NCBI RefSeq assembly: GCF_002918555.1
Contig: NZ_PQMB01000007.1
Location: forward strand, 62,001 to 126,000
Direction of reading: 5' to 3'
DNA: 64,000 bases
Source: Citrobacter amalonaticus
Lineage (GTDB): Bacteria; Pseudomonadota; Gammaproteobacteria; Enterobacterales; Enterobacteriaceae
Below the pieces are notes generated by a model. The model did no database searches. It was given only the letters and a program-made list of their open reading frames with translations, and was not told where the DNA came from. Positions 34,725 through 43,878 of this stretch are shown here, piece after piece. A program made the position numbers and the translations under genes. Positions within the stretch are counted from its first letter, which is position 1; each line of letters begins with the position of its first letter.

Positions 34725-35216
34725 ATGATAAATAACGATACGACTCTACAACTAAGTAGTGTACTTAACCAGGAATGTACGCGCAGCGGTGTTCACTGCC
34801 AGAGTAAAAAACGAGCGCTGGAAATTATCAGCGAACTGGCGGCCAAACAGCTCGGTTTGCCTTCACAAGTGGTGTTTGAAGCCATCCTGACGCGCGAAAA
34901 AATGGGCAGTACCGGCATCGGTAACGGGATCGCGATCCCGCACGGTAAGCTGGAGGAAGATACGATGCGCGCCGTGGGCGTATTCGTGCAGCTTGAAACG
35001 CCAATTGCTTTTGATGCAATTGATAACCAGCCGGTCGATCTCCTGTTTGCGCTGCTGGTTCCTGCGGATCAAACCAAAACGCATCTGCACACGCTGTCGC
35101 TGGTTGCCAAACGTCTGGCGGATAAAACCATCTGTCGTCGTCTGCGCGCCGCGCAAAGCGATGTAGAACTGTATCAAATCATCACTGACACCGAAGGCGG
35201 TCAGGATGAAGTGTAA
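34725..35216 (+). CDS. ptsN: Nitrogen-related PTS enzyme IIA
   Basis: EIIA-Ntr is the terminal phospho-acceptor of the nitrogen PTS and regulates potassium uptake and other processes. It has 163 residues, as in E. coli. The phosphorylated histidine is H73 in IAIPHGKLEED. It works with Npr, encoded two genes downstream, and with PtsP, which is not in the window. Confidence 0.98.
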   Translation: MINNDTTLQLSSVLNQECTRSGVHCQSKKRALEIISELAAKQLGLPSQVVFEAILTREKMGSTGIGNGIAIPHGKLEEDTMRAVGVFVQLETPIAFDAIDNQPVDLLFALLVPADQTKTHLHTLSLVAKRLADKTICRRLRAAQSDVELYQIITDTEGGQDEV

Positions 35217-35261
35217 CACCCCAATAATATTCCGTTTAGACGTGGTGAGGAGAAACAGTAC

Positions 35262-36116
35262 ATGGTACTGATGATCGTCAGCGGTCGTTCAGGGTCTGGT
35301 AAATCTGTCGCCCTGCGCGCGCTGGAAGATATGGGTTTTTACTGCGTGGATAACCTTCCCGTTGTACTGTTACCCGATCTGGCTCGTACTCTTGCCGATC
35401 GCCAGATTTCTGCAGCCGTCAGCATAGATGTACGTAACATGCCTGAGTCGCCGGAAATTTTCGAACAGGCGATGAATAACCTGCCCGATGCGTTTTCGCC
35501 ACAGTTGCTGTTCCTTGACGCCGATCGTAACACCCTGATTCGCCGCTACAGCGACACGCGTCGCCTGCATCCACTTTCCAGCAAGAACTTATCTCTGGAA
35601 AGCGCTATCGATAAGGAAAGCGACCTGCTGGAGCCGCTCCGTTCCCGCGCCGACCTGATTGTCGATACATCGGAAATGTCCGTCCATGAGCTGGCGGAGA
35701 TGCTGCGAACCCGACTGTTGGGCAAACGCGAGCGCGAACTGACTATGGTATTCGAGTCCTTCGGCTTTAAGCATGGCATTCCTATTGATGCCGACTATGT
35801 CTTCGACGTCCGCTTCCTGCCAAACCCACACTGGGACCCGAAACTGCGCCCAATGACTGGCCTTGATAAACCCGTCGCGGCCTTCCTTGACAGACACACA
35901 GAAGTTCACAATTTTATTTATCAGACTCGCAGCTATCTTGAGCTATGGTTACCGATGCTGGAGACTAACAACCGCAGCTACCTTACCGTGGCTATCGGTT
36001 GTACCGGCGGGAAACACCGTTCGGTGTATATTGCAGAGCAGCTGGCGGACTACTTTCGTTCACGCGGTAAAAACGTGCAGTCGCGCCATCGTACGCTGGA
36101 AAAACGCAAAACATGA
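35262..36116 (+). CDS. rapZ: RNase adapter protein RapZ
   Basis: RapZ binds the sRNAs GlmY and GlmZ and directs RNase E to GlmZ, adjusting glmS expression to glucosamine-6-phosphate. It has 284 residues, as in E. coli. Walker A is GRSGSGKS at 8-15, and the basic C-terminal tail ([14 protein letters not shown]) is the RNA-binding end. It overlaps npr by 4 nt. Confidence 0.98.
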   Translation: MVLMIVSGRSGSGKSVALRALEDMGFYCVDNLPVVLLPDLARTLADRQISAAVSIDVRNMPESPEIFEQAMNNLPDAFSPQLLFLDADRNTLIRRYSDTRRLHPLSSKNLSLESAIDKESDLLEPLRSRADLIVDTSEMSVHELAEMLRTRLLGKRERELTMVFESFGFKHGIPIDADYVFDVRFLPNPHWDPKLRPMTGLDKPVAAFLDRHTEVHNFIYQTRSYLELWLPMLETNNRSYLTVAIGCTGGKHRSVYIAEQLADYFRSRGKNVQSRHRTLEKRKT

Positions 36117-36385
36117 CCGTCAAGCAAACTGTTGAAATCACCAACAAGCTGGGCATGCATGCCCGGCCAGCCATGAAGCTCTTTGAATTAATGCAGGGTT
36201 TTGATGCTGAAGTCCTGCTACGAAACGATGAAGGAACCGAAGCCGAAGCCAACAGCGTGATTGCCCTCCTGATGCTGGATTCTGCGAAAGGCCGCCAGAT
36301 AGAAATTGAGGCGTCTGGGCCACAGGAAGCTGAAGCACTAGCTGCGGTCATCGCCCTTTTCAACTCGGGTTTTGACGAAGACTAA
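36113..36385 (+). CDS. npr: Phosphocarrier protein NPr
   Basis: NPr is the HPr-like carrier of the nitrogen PTS that passes phosphate from PtsP to PtsN. It has 90 residues, with the active histidine H16 in LGMHARPAM. It is the last gene of the rpoN cluster and is followed by an intrinsic terminator. Confidence 0.97.
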   Translation: MTVKQTVEITNKLGMHARPAMKLFELMQGFDAEVLLRNDEGTEAEANSVIALLMLDSAKGRQIEIEASGPQEAEALAAVIALFNSGFDED

Positions 36386-36420
36386 CCTTAACCCATTTGC
36401 CGCGTCACCCCATCCCCCAG

Positions 36421-36443
36421 AAAACGCCTTCCGGCGTTTTTTT
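36421..36443 (+). terminator. Terminator of the rpoN-npr cluster
   Basis: AAAACGCC-TTCC-GGCGTTTTTTT, 36 nt after the npr stop. Confidence 0.88.
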
Positions 36444-36519
36444 ATTTCCGCTGAGAATACTTGTACATTTTGTGCGCTTTATCGGCCCTGACTAACATTA
36501 GGAAAACCTTAAGAAGTCC

Positions 36520-36553
36520 CGTTTAAGTTTTGTTTAAGTTGAGAGTTCATACT
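36520..36553 (+). promoter_or_regulatory. PhoP-type box (also fits PmrA) and -10 of yrbL
   Basis: CGTTTA-AGTTT-TGTTTA at 36520-36536 fits the PhoP box (TGTTTA-N5-TGTTTA). The overlapping TTTAAG-TTTTG-TTTAAG at 36522-36538 fits the PmrA box (YTTAAK-N5-YTTAAK). CATACT at 36548-36553, 11 nt after the PhoP box, is a plausible -10 at the distance usual for directly PhoP-activated promoters. yrbL is a known PhoP target in E. coli. Confidence 0.68.
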
Positions 36554-36587
36554 GAATTATTGTCAGAAAATATTTCCAGGAGAACTC

Positions 36588-37220
36588 ATGATCCGTTTAT
36601 CCGACCAGACTCCCCTGGGCACCGGACGACATCGTAAATGCTACGCGCATCCGGATGATGCCCAACGCTGCATTAAAATCGTCTACCACGCAGGCGATGG
36701 CGGCGAGAAAGAGACAAACCGTGAACTGAAATACTACGCGCACCTGTCTCGCCACCTGAAAGACTGGAGCGGGATCCCACGCTATTACGGCACGGTGGAA
36801 ACGGACTGTGGCACAGGCTACGTTTATGATGTGATTGCCGATTTTGATGGAAAGCCGTCCGTAACGCTGACCGAATTTGCCGCGCAATGTCGCTATAAAG
36901 AGGATATTGCCGTCCTGCGTCAATTGCTGAAAAAGCTCAAACGTTATCTGCGTGACAACCATATCGTCACCATGACGCTAAAGCCGCAGAATATTCTCTG
37001 CCATCGTATCAGCGAGTCGGAGGTAATCCCGGTCGTCTGCGATAACATCGGCGAAGGCACGCTGATTCCGCTGGCAACCTGGTCAAAATGGTTCTGCTAC
37101 CGTAAGCAGGAAAGATTGTGGCAGCGTTTCATCGCCCAGCCAGCACTGGCGGTTGCGCTGGAAAAAGGGACTCAGGCGAAAGACAGAAACAAACTGTCCC
37201 TGTCCTCTCACGAAGCCTGA
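36588..37220 (+). CDS. yrbL: PhoP-regulated protein YrbL, protein-kinase-like
   Basis: A 210-residue protein of the YrbL family, equal in length to E. coli YrbL, with no established biochemical role. The sequence follows a protein-kinase plan: a Gly-rich start (PLGTGRHRKCY, about 9-19), a lysine in RCIKIV, a possible alphaC glutamate in ETNRELKYY, TMTLKPQNILC where kinases have HRDLKPEN, and VVCDNIG where they have DFG. The HRD Asp is replaced (TMT), so catalysis is doubtful. It is preceded by a PhoP/PmrA-type box and a good RBS (CCAGGAGAA), and stands as a single-gene unit. Confidence 0.9.
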   Translation: MIRLSDQTPLGTGRHRKCYAHPDDAQRCIKIVYHAGDGGEKETNRELKYYAHLSRHLKDWSGIPRYYGTVETDCGTGYVYDVIADFDGKPSVTLTEFAAQCRYKEDIAVLRQLLKKLKRYLRDNHIVTMTLKPQNILCHRISESEVIPVVCDNIGEGTLIPLATWSKWFCYRKQERLWQRFIAQPALAVALEKGTQAKDRNKLSLSSHEA

Positions 37221-37232
37221 TTCGTCCCCAAT

Positions 37233-37310
37233 GCCTGATGGCGCTCCGCTTATCAGGCCAACGGGTACGGTGTTGTTTGTCGGCCGGAGAAGACGTTATC
37301 CCCCTCCGGC
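37233..37310 (+). repeat. REP pair (BIME) between yrbL and mtgA
   Basis: GCCTGATGGCGCTCCGCTTATCAGGC at 37233-37259 and GCCGGAGAAGACG...CCCTCCGGC at 37283-37310 are two REP-type units between convergent genes. Confidence 0.75.
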
Positions 37311-37324
37311 GACTTTCCGCAAAC

Positions 37325-38044
37325 TTAATGTAAGTTATTGCGAGCCATGAAAGACTCCCCGCCCAACTGCCGCATTTGACGCAGAATCCACGCCTGACGG
37401 CTACGCACGTAGCCTGAGGGCGCATTAGCTTTAAAGCGCAGAGGATTAGGCAGAACCGCCGCCAGCAATGCCGCTTCCGACTGCGTTAATCGACTTGCCG
37501 GTTTGTGAAAGTAACGCCGGGCCGCCGCCTCTACGCCAAAAACGCCGTCGCCAAACTCCGCAATATTCAGGTAGACGGTCAGAATCCGTCGCTTACTCCA
37601 GACCGTTTCAATTCCCAGCGTCAGGCCAGCCTCCAGCCCTTTACGTAGCCAACTGCGGCCGTCCCAGAGAAAGAGATTTTTCGCGGTTTGCTGCGAAAGC
37701 GTCGAGGCGCCACGAATGCGATTTTCGCTGCGTTCATTATGCGCCAGCGCTTTCTCAATGGAGGCCATATCAAATCCCCAGTGGTCGGGGAACTTCTGAT
37801 CTTCCGCGGCAATAACCGCCAGCCCCATCCACGGGGAGATCTCATCCATGCCGACCCAGTCAGAGTGCGCCACATAACCAAAGTCGCCGTGCAGCCACGC
37901 GCTAATTTGTCGTTCAGCCATCACCGCCGAAAAAGGCACCGGCACCATGCTAAACAATACAATGCCCCCACCCCAGAATACGGCGAGAACAATAACGACC
38001 CGGACAAAAATACGACGTAGAAAGCCGGTAATCCCTTTTCTCAT
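37325..38044 (-). CDS. mtgA: Monofunctional peptidoglycan glycosyltransferase
   Basis: MtgA is a membrane-anchored GT51 transglycosylase that polymerises lipid II glycan strands. It has 239 residues (242 in E. coli). One N-terminal membrane helix (about 10-33) precedes the GT51 domain with the catalytic motif [33 protein letters not shown] and the motif [19 protein letters not shown]. It overlaps elbB by 4 nt. Confidence 0.96.
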   Translation of the reverse strand: MRKGITGFLRRIFVRVVIVLAVFWGGGIVLFSMVPVPFSAVMAERQISAWLHGDFGYVAHSDWVGMDEISPWMGLAVIAAEDQKFPDHWGFDMASIEKALAHNERSENRIRGASTLSQQTAKNLFLWDGRSWLRKGLEAGLTLGIETVWSKRRILTVYLNIAEFGDGVFGVEAAARRYFHKPASRLTQSEAALLAAVLPNPLRFKANAPSGYVRSRQAWILRQMRQLGGESFMARNNLH

Positions 38045-38694
38045 TCCGCCAGAACCAGCACGCGCGATACCAGCTTTTCAATCCCCGTTGCCGCCTGGGC
38101 AATATCCTGCGCCAGCATATACGCAGGCGTGGTGACTATCTTGTTCTCTTCATCGACCACGATATCGTCAACCGGACACGGCACATGTTCGGCTCCCATA
38201 TCCTCCAGCACTTCCGCCGTATCGATTTCTGTGCCAATCGTCAGACGCAGCGGGAAGCTGAAGATTTTCGGTAGCAGGGCTGGTGCTATACACATAAAGC
38301 CCAACGGCTTACCCGCCTGGTGCATGGCTACCGCCAGCGCTGCGAGATCCTTATCAACGAGACATGCGCTCCCCTGAGCGGCAAAGTTGCTCAGATTTTT
38401 CGCTGCGCCAAAGCCGCCGGGCACAATCAGTGCATCCAGTTCAGCAGAAACCGCCTGCGAGAGAGGCCGAATGTCGCCACGGGTAATACGCGCCGCCTCA
38501 ATCAATACGTTACGGGTTTCCGCCATCGCATCCCCGGTAAGGTGGTTAACCACGTCAGCCTGCGGTTTATCCGGCGCAAAACAAACGGCCTGCGCGCCGC
38601 TACGGGCAATGGCCAGAAGCGTCAACACGGCCTCATGAATTTCAGCGCCGTCGTATACGCCACAGCCACTGAGCACTACGCCAATTTTTTTCAT
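38041..38694 (-). CDS. elbB: Glyoxalase/isoprenoid-related protein ElbB (DJ-1/PfpI fold)
   Basis: A 217-residue protein of the class I glutamine amidotransferase-like (DJ-1/PfpI) fold, as in E. coli ElbB, which has been described with glyoxalase activity and linked to isoprenoid synthesis. The nucleophile-elbow cysteine is in [10 protein letters not shown] (about 135). It is translationally coupled to mtgA through an ATGA overlap. The opposite-strand arcZ promoter lies in its upstream region. Confidence 0.93.
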   Translation of the reverse strand: MKKIGVVLSGCGVYDGAEIHEAVLTLLAIARSGAQAVCFAPDKPQADVVNHLTGDAMAETRNVLIEAARITRGDIRPLSQAVSAELDALIVPGGFGAAKNLSNFAAQGSACLVDKDLAALAVAMHQAGKPLGFMCIAPALLPKIFSFPLRLTIGTEIDTAEVLEDMGAEHVPCPVDDIVVDEENKIVTTPAYMLAQDIAQAATGIEKLVSRVLVLAE

Positions 38695-38813
38695 CGTGAT
38701 GGTCCTCTTTGCAACTTACTGAAGCATATTAATAATTGTGATTTGGATGCTATGCTTCACACATTTAACTGATTCATGTAACAAAGCATTTAAGATTTGC
38801 TATCTTATTCTGC

Positions 38814-38945
38814 GTGCGGCCTGAAAAACATGAAACCCAGAGCTGCGCCCTTGCAAAACTTTATAATAACTTACGGCGCAGCCACGATTTCCCTGGTGTT
38901 GGCGCAGTATTCGCGCACCCCGGTTAATCCGGGGTCATTTTTTTT
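38814..38945 (+). ncRNA. arcZ: Small regulatory RNA ArcZ
   Basis: Starting GTGCGGCCTGAAAAAC and ending in CACCCCGG-TTAA-CCGGGGTCA followed by eight T residues, this matches E. coli ArcZ in position (between elbB and arcB, opposite strand) and sequence. The conserved processed 3' part, ATTTCCCTGGTGTTGGCGCAG, is the target-pairing region. ArcZ is an Hfq-dependent sRNA that activates rpoS translation and represses arcB-linked and motility targets. The middle part (38835-38875) differs from E. coli, as expected outside the seed. The terminator overlaps the last ~10 nt of the arcB coding strand. TATCTT at about 38801 is a possible -10. Confidence 0.93.
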
Positions 38946-41271
38946 CTGCGTTTGCCACCCAGGCTTTCAGCACTGCGACATCGTGTTGCCACTCCTGTTT
39001 CATCTCTTCAATCCATTCAGCTACGTTATCTTCCCAGGCAGGAAGATCCGGTGACTGAATCTGCTGACCCAGTTGCTGTAAGTGACGAAGCCCAACCGAT
39101 CCGGCTGCGCCTTTAATCTTATGCCCCTCTTCAACCACGCCTTTTTTGTCACGCGCCGTGAGGTTAGATTCCAGCACGCTTAAGTAACCCGGCATCATTT
39201 TCTCGAATACCGTCAGCCCATCGGTGATGAGCTTAGGCCCCACCAGCTCAATGTATTGTTCCAGCATGGGAATATCTAACAACGCTTGCGATTTACTGCT
39301 CTCTTCAGGTGTCACAGTGTTCTCCTCTTCGTCTCGGGTATCCCAGTACTTCTTGATCATCGCGGTTAGCGCCGGCACCGACAGCGGCTTGCTCAGCACA
39401 TCATCCATTCCGGCATCCAGATACTCTTTCTTATCTTTCAGAACGTTGGCAGTCAGCGCCACCAGCGGCGGCAGATCTTCCCGCGCATAGCGTTGAGTCA
39501 GCTCTCTGGAGATATCCAGCCCCGTCATATCCGGCAACTGGATATCCAGCAGCACCAGGTCATATTCACCTGGCGTGAACATCTCCAGTGCGGCTTTCCC
39601 GGTCATCGCCACATCCACACTATTGCCTAATTTCTCCAGTACAGAACGCGCCACGATGACATTCAGCTCAATATCCTCGACCAGCAGCACATTCAGCGCC
39701 GGAAGCGGCATCTCGTCATCATCAAAGGCATCTTCAACCTCTTCCGCGACGGCCGGAGCGTGGACCGTGAGGGTAAAGACAGAACCTTTCCCTTGTTCGC
39801 TGGAGACGGTGATATCGCCCCCCATATTCTTCGCCAGGCGACGAGAGACCGCCAGACCAATCCCGGTGCCGGTTGCCGGTTTCCCGCCGTTGCTGTCCTT
39901 CACCTGATAATACATAGCGAAGATTTTATCCTGTTCGTCCTGCGGAATACCGATGCCTGAGTCTTCTACTTCAAAGTGCAGAACACGGCTTTCGTCATAG
40001 CGCACCCGCACCGTCACCTGACCTTGTTGCGTAAATTTCACCGCGTTACTGATCAGGTTCCACAGGATCTGCCGCAGACGCGTACCGTCAGTCACCACCT
40101 TATGCGGTAACGGCAAGGTCGGTTCGAGGATAAAGCGCAGCCCTTTTTGCTGGGCCTGCAAACCAGAGAGATTCTCCAGATCCGCAAGGAAACTGGTAAA
40201 ATCCACCGGCTGGTTATCCAGCTGGACCTTACGCCGCTCCATTTTATCCATATCGATAATATCATTGAAAATATTACCCAGCGTGACCGCAGAGACATGG
40301 ATTGTTTTCAGGTATTTTTCCTGCTCGGCCGTCAGGTCGGTATCCAGCAGAATACGGCTTAAGCCAACAATACCGTTCAGCGGCGTACGCAGCTCATGAC
40401 TGATGGTGGAGATAAAGGTGGTTTTATCGCGGCTGGCGCGCTCAAGAGCATCCTGGTAACGCTTACGCTCGGTAATATCGCGCCCAAAGCCCATTAGCCC
40501 GTGGCGTTTACCCACGCGATCGTAATATGGCACCTTACGAATTTCAAAACAGGCTTTTCGCCCGTCGGGATAGTCCAGCCACTGTTCATAGGTCAGCGAT
40601 ACGTTATGGCGGAACACTTTCTCATCGGTTTCAATGACCTTTTCCGCGGCTTCCGGCGAGTAAACATCCGCCGGTTTTAAATGCACCAGCTGCTTTTCAC
40701 TTTTACCGGTCAGGAGTTCCATTGCCCGGTTACAGCCGGAAAACTCTTTATCCTCATTGCGATAAAAAACCAGATCCGGCGAGGCATCAAGGAAGGAGCG
40801 TAAAAATGAGGACTGTTGTTCAAGCTGAATCTGCGTCTCCTCACGCTCTTTGATTTCCACCTTCAGCTGCTCAAAGGTCTGCTGGCGTTCCGCCTCTGCC
40901 TTCTCACGTTCGGCGATTTCCTGATTAAGCTGGGAGATATTGTCCTTCAACTGCACGTTAAGTTTGAGATCGCGCTCGCGCATCTCTTCCAGCTTCTGTA
41001 CCAGTCGCGACAGGCGTTGCCGGGATTCCTCAAGTTGTTCCACCACCACTGACAGGAAATAGACCGCCCACGGCGTGATTAATAAACCAAAGAAGATGGA
41101 GCGGATAACATCAATGCTCTCAACCTGACCATGTAAAACCATCGTCACGGCCATCTGCACCACAATGGCCAGCACCACCAGCGCCAGCGCCAACAGCATA
41201 GAAAAGCGCACCAGACCCAATTTCATCATCAGATCAACGTAGTATTGCGCCAGCATACGGATTTGCTTCAT
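38935..41271 (-). CDS. arcB: Aerobic respiration control hybrid sensor kinase ArcB
   Basis: ArcB senses the quinone pool and phosphorylates ArcA through a four-step phosphorelay. It has 778 residues, as in E. coli. Two membrane segments (about 23-42 and 58-77) are followed by a coiled coil, a PAS domain (about 155-270), the kinase with H292 in STISHELRTPLNG, a receiver (D576 in LVLLDIQLPDMTG) and an HPt domain (H717 in EEGHKIKGAAGS). The redox cysteines C180 and C241 are both present. It is followed by convergent arcZ, and upstream lies the accessory uxuA in the same direction. Confidence 0.98.
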   Translation of the reverse strand: MKQIRMLAQYYVDLMMKLGLVRFSMLLALALVVLAIVVQMAVTMVLHGQVESIDVIRSIFFGLLITPWAVYFLSVVVEQLEESRQRLSRLVQKLEEMRERDLKLNVQLKDNISQLNQEIAEREKAEAERQQTFEQLKVEIKEREETQIQLEQQSSFLRSFLDASPDLVFYRNEDKEFSGCNRAMELLTGKSEKQLVHLKPADVYSPEAAEKVIETDEKVFRHNVSLTYEQWLDYPDGRKACFEIRKVPYYDRVGKRHGLMGFGRDITERKRYQDALERASRDKTTFISTISHELRTPLNGIVGLSRILLDTDLTAEQEKYLKTIHVSAVTLGNIFNDIIDMDKMERRKVQLDNQPVDFTSFLADLENLSGLQAQQKGLRFILEPTLPLPHKVVTDGTRLRQILWNLISNAVKFTQQGQVTVRVRYDESRVLHFEVEDSGIGIPQDEQDKIFAMYYQVKDSNGGKPATGTGIGLAVSRRLAKNMGGDITVSSEQGKGSVFTLTVHAPAVAEEVEDAFDDDEMPLPALNVLLVEDIELNVIVARSVLEKLGNSVDVAMTGKAALEMFTPGEYDLVLLDIQLPDMTGLDISRELTQRYAREDLPPLVALTANVLKDKKEYLDAGMDDVLSKPLSVPALTAMIKKYWDTRDEEENTVTPEESSKSQALLDIPMLEQYIELVGPKLITDGLTVFEKMMPGYLSVLESNLTARDKKGVVEEGHKIKGAAGSVGLRHLQQLGQQIQSPDLPAWEDNVAEWIEEMKQEWQHDVAVLKAWVANAEKK

Positions 41272-41410
41272 TAGAGGGTTCCTTCACAACAACCTGGCAC
41301 AATAATACTCAATTCTGAGCGGCACGTTGAAGAATGTGCAAGAAATGCGGGAAGGATAATATTATGTGGCTGACCCAGGGGATGGGTCAGCCGGAAAAGA
41401 TTATGAGAAG

Positions 41411-42475
41411 CTAGCGTTTACCCAACGCTTCCCACAAACCTTTCAGATAGGTTACGCCGAGCGCACGGTCGAACAACCCATAGCCGGGACGACCGGTTTC
41501 GCCCCAGATGAAACGACCATGATCCGGACGGATATAGCCGCTGAAACCGTTGTCGTATAAAGCCTGCATCACTTTATACATATCCAGAGAACCAAATTCA
41601 GACGGATGCGCGCACTCATAAAAGTCTTTATCTTTAATGAGCTTAATATTGCGCACATGGGCAAAGTGGATACGCTTGCGGCGCGTAAATTCAGCCAGAA
41701 TCTCATACACATTATTACTGGGATCTTCCGCAATTGAACCGGTGCACAGAGTGATGCCGTTTGCTTCAGAATCTACCGCACGGCAAATCCAGTCCAGATC
41801 GTCACGGTTTTTCACCACGCGCGGCAGACCAAAAATAGAATACGGCGGGTCGTCCGGATGAATCGCCATTTTCACGCCCACCTCTTCACAGACCGGGATC
41901 ACCGCGTTCAGGAAATGCACCAAATTTTCACGCAGCGCCTTATCATCCACGTCTTTATATTTGACAAACAGCTCCTGGACTTTCGCCAGTCGCTCAGGTT
42001 CCCAACCCGGTAGCGCAAAGCCATTCGAATTTTCCAGAACCTCTTTCACCACCTCTTCCAGACTCTTGTCGATATCCTTTTTCTCAAAAGCCATCGTCAG
42101 TGAGCCATCAGGCAGGACGTAGTTCATGTCCGTCTTCATCCAGTCGAAAACCGGCATGAAGTTGTAGCAAATCACTTTAACGCCAAATTGAGCAAGATTG
42201 CGGATGGTCTGCTGATAGTTGGCGATATACCGTTCTCGGGAAGGCAGACCAATTTTGATGTCGTCATGAATGTTAACACTTTCAATGACTTCCATTTTCA
42301 GTCCGGCATCATGAGCCTGCTTCACCAGCCTCTCGATTTTCTCTACCGGCCAGACTTCGCCAACGGGAACGTCATACAGCGCGCCAACCACGCCTTCCAC
42401 CCCTGGCACCTGCCGGATATGTTCCAGCGTTACCTTATCTTCTTCTGGCCCAAACCAGCGCATCGTCATTTGCAT
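41411..42475 (-). CDS. uxuA: D-mannonate dehydratase (short, Firmicutes-type UxuA)
   Basis: UxuA dehydrates D-mannonate to 2-keto-3-deoxygluconate in glucuronate catabolism. This protein has 354 residues, whereas E. coli UxuA has 394. It lacks the long insertion around residues 125-165 of the E. coli form and reads like Bacillus/Clostridium UxuA (MRWFGPEEDKVTLEHIRQVP, GALYDVPVGEVWP). The metal and active-site motifs are present: AIHPDDPP, CTGS, HVRN and RPDHGR. No uxuB, uxaC, kdgK or transporter gene is adjacent. It lies between arcB and yhcC, where E. coli K-12 has no gene, and has its own CRP site. Probably acquired. Confidence 0.9.
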   Translation of the reverse strand: MQMTMRWFGPEEDKVTLEHIRQVPGVEGVVGALYDVPVGEVWPVEKIERLVKQAHDAGLKMEVIESVNIHDDIKIGLPSRERYIANYQQTIRNLAQFGVKVICYNFMPVFDWMKTDMNYVLPDGSLTMAFEKKDIDKSLEEVVKEVLENSNGFALPGWEPERLAKVQELFVKYKDVDDKALRENLVHFLNAVIPVCEEVGVKMAIHPDDPPYSIFGLPRVVKNRDDLDWICRAVDSEANGITLCTGSIAEDPSNNVYEILAEFTRRKRIHFAHVRNIKLIKDKDFYECAHPSEFGSLDMYKVMQALYDNGFSGYIRPDHGRFIWGETGRPGYGLFDRALGVTYLKGLWEALGKR

Positions 42476-42552
42476 ACAAAACCACCCAGATTAAGACGTT
42501 ATAATTAACACTCACCTACCATACTAGTATTATTAACCAAGCCAATATTCAC

Positions 42553-42574
42553 TATCGTGATGTAAATCACAGAT
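42553..42574 (-). promoter_or_regulatory. CRP site upstream of uxuA, with a nearby palindrome
   Basis: CGTGA-TGTAAA-TCACA (42556-42571) matches the CRP consensus TGTGA-N6-TCACA at nine of ten bases. It is centred about 88 bp upstream of uxuA. A short palindrome ATACTAGTAT at 42521-42530, between this site and the gene, could be a repressor operator (a GntR-type hexuronate regulator would fit), which is a weak inference. Confidence 0.65.
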
Positions 42575-42628
42575 TTTGTTCAGAGAGGGGAGAAAAGGAA
42601 GGAGAAGGCATCACCTCCTCCGATGAAT

Positions 42629-43561
42629 TCAGCACACAGAGGGGGAAATCCAGGGACGACCCAATGCGGAGCCCTGCACGCCATGCTTATTCAGATAGCG
42701 ATCGAGTTCAACCATCCCCGTCCAGCGGTTCTCACACCATAGCGGAGCGAGCAGCGTCGGGCGACGCGCGCTGGCAGAGATGCGGTGGAAAATGACTTCC
42801 GGCGGCGTATGGCGGATCATCTCACCGGCGGTGATGGTGTAGTCGTCCAGCTCAATTCCGCTAAGTCGGCCCGCTTCCCACGCCTTCGCCATAATGCTGC
42901 CCTTAACGATATGCAGCGGATGCAGCTTAATACCGTCCACGCCGGTCTCCACAACGCGCGCCATCGTCTGCAAACATTCGCCCTGCCCTTCTCCCGGCAA
43001 ACCGACTATCAGATGTGAACAGACTTTCAGCCCCCGTTCGCGGGCAAGGCGGGTGGTGCGCTGATAACACGCAAAATCATGTCCACGGTTGATACGATGC
43101 AGGGTTTTATCATGGGCAGTCTGTAATCCCAGCTCCAGCCACACTTCGTATCCCTGGTCTTTATATTCGCAGAGCAGATCGAGTACCGCATCCGGTACAC
43201 AGTCGGGCCGCGTCCCGACGCACAAACCGACGATACTGGCCTGACTCACTGCCTGCTGATACATGGAGCGCAGGACCTGCACCTCAGCAAAGGTACTGGT
43301 ATAGGCCTGGAAATAGGCCAGATAACGTTTGGCGCGATTGACCAGGTGCGCCTGATGAGCGAGCTGCTCTGCAATGGAGTGATGTTGCTGCGCTTCATCG
43401 GCAAAAGAGGCGACGTTACAGAAAGTGCAGCCGCCACGCCCGATGGTGCCGTCGCGATTTGGGCAGCTAAACCCGCCGTGCAGCGTCAGTTTATGAACCT
43501 TTTGCCCGTAACGACGAGAAAGATCGCCACCAAACATATTGACTAATTTCTGTAACTGCAT
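42629..43561 (-). CDS. yhcC: Radical SAM protein YhcC
   Basis: A 310-residue radical SAM family protein (309 in E. coli). The cluster-binding cysteines lie near the N-terminus in GFSCPNRDGTIGRGGCTFCN (about 30-49), with the last two in the CxxC spacing and the first unusually far away, as is normal for this subfamily. The start at 43561 (MQLQKLVNMFGGD) matches E. coli; an upstream reading adds 11 residues. Its exact reaction is not established. The C-terminal part has EVIFHRISASARRPTLLAP. Confidence 0.93.
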   Translation of the reverse strand: MQLQKLVNMFGGDLSRRYGQKVHKLTLHGGFSCPNRDGTIGRGGCTFCNVASFADEAQQHHSIAEQLAHQAHLVNRAKRYLAYFQAYTSTFAEVQVLRSMYQQAVSQASIVGLCVGTRPDCVPDAVLDLLCEYKDQGYEVWLELGLQTAHDKTLHRINRGHDFACYQRTTRLARERGLKVCSHLIVGLPGEGQGECLQTMARVVETGVDGIKLHPLHIVKGSIMAKAWEAGRLSGIELDDYTITAGEMIRHTPPEVIFHRISASARRPTLLAPLWCENRWTGMVELDRYLNKHGVQGSALGRPWISPSVC

Positions 43562-43856
43562 AATCTGATAGACCGCGCCTTGAAAAGAGGCCAAAGCCTG
43601 CCATTTTTAGCCCTTGTCGGCGATGACCTGGATCAATCGCCACGGCAGGCTTTTATCAATTGCATAATCAATCAAAATAAACGCCATTTCATTCAAAACA
43701 ACGCCAATGACTTTTCCTTATCTTCAGCTATTTTTTTTATCTTCTGACGCGTTGAGCGCAAAAACAGTATCATGAAATGACTGTTCTACTTAAACCAGCA
43801 TAAAATGCTATGTCTCAGCGCGAATAAAGGGGAGATAAGCGCTAACATGGCTTTAT

Positions 43857-43878
43857 GATAGTGAGACAGATCACACTC
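43857..43878 (+). promoter_or_regulatory. CRP site in the gltB upstream region
   Basis: AGTGA-GACAGA-TCACA (43860-43875) matches nine of ten consensus bases. It sits in the 686-bp yhcC-gltB intergenic region. In E. coli gltBD is controlled by Lrp, IHF and CRP from a long upstream region, which fits the AT-rich tract here (43660-43760 and 43900-43970). No protein gene is visible between 43562 and 44155. Confidence 0.65.

Noticed and set aside
41362-41398. Hairpin GGCTGACCC...GGGTCAGCC downstream of uxuA as an intrinsic terminator
   Set aside because: The stem is good, but no T-run follows on the minus strand, and the position inside the arcB upstream region leaves its role open.
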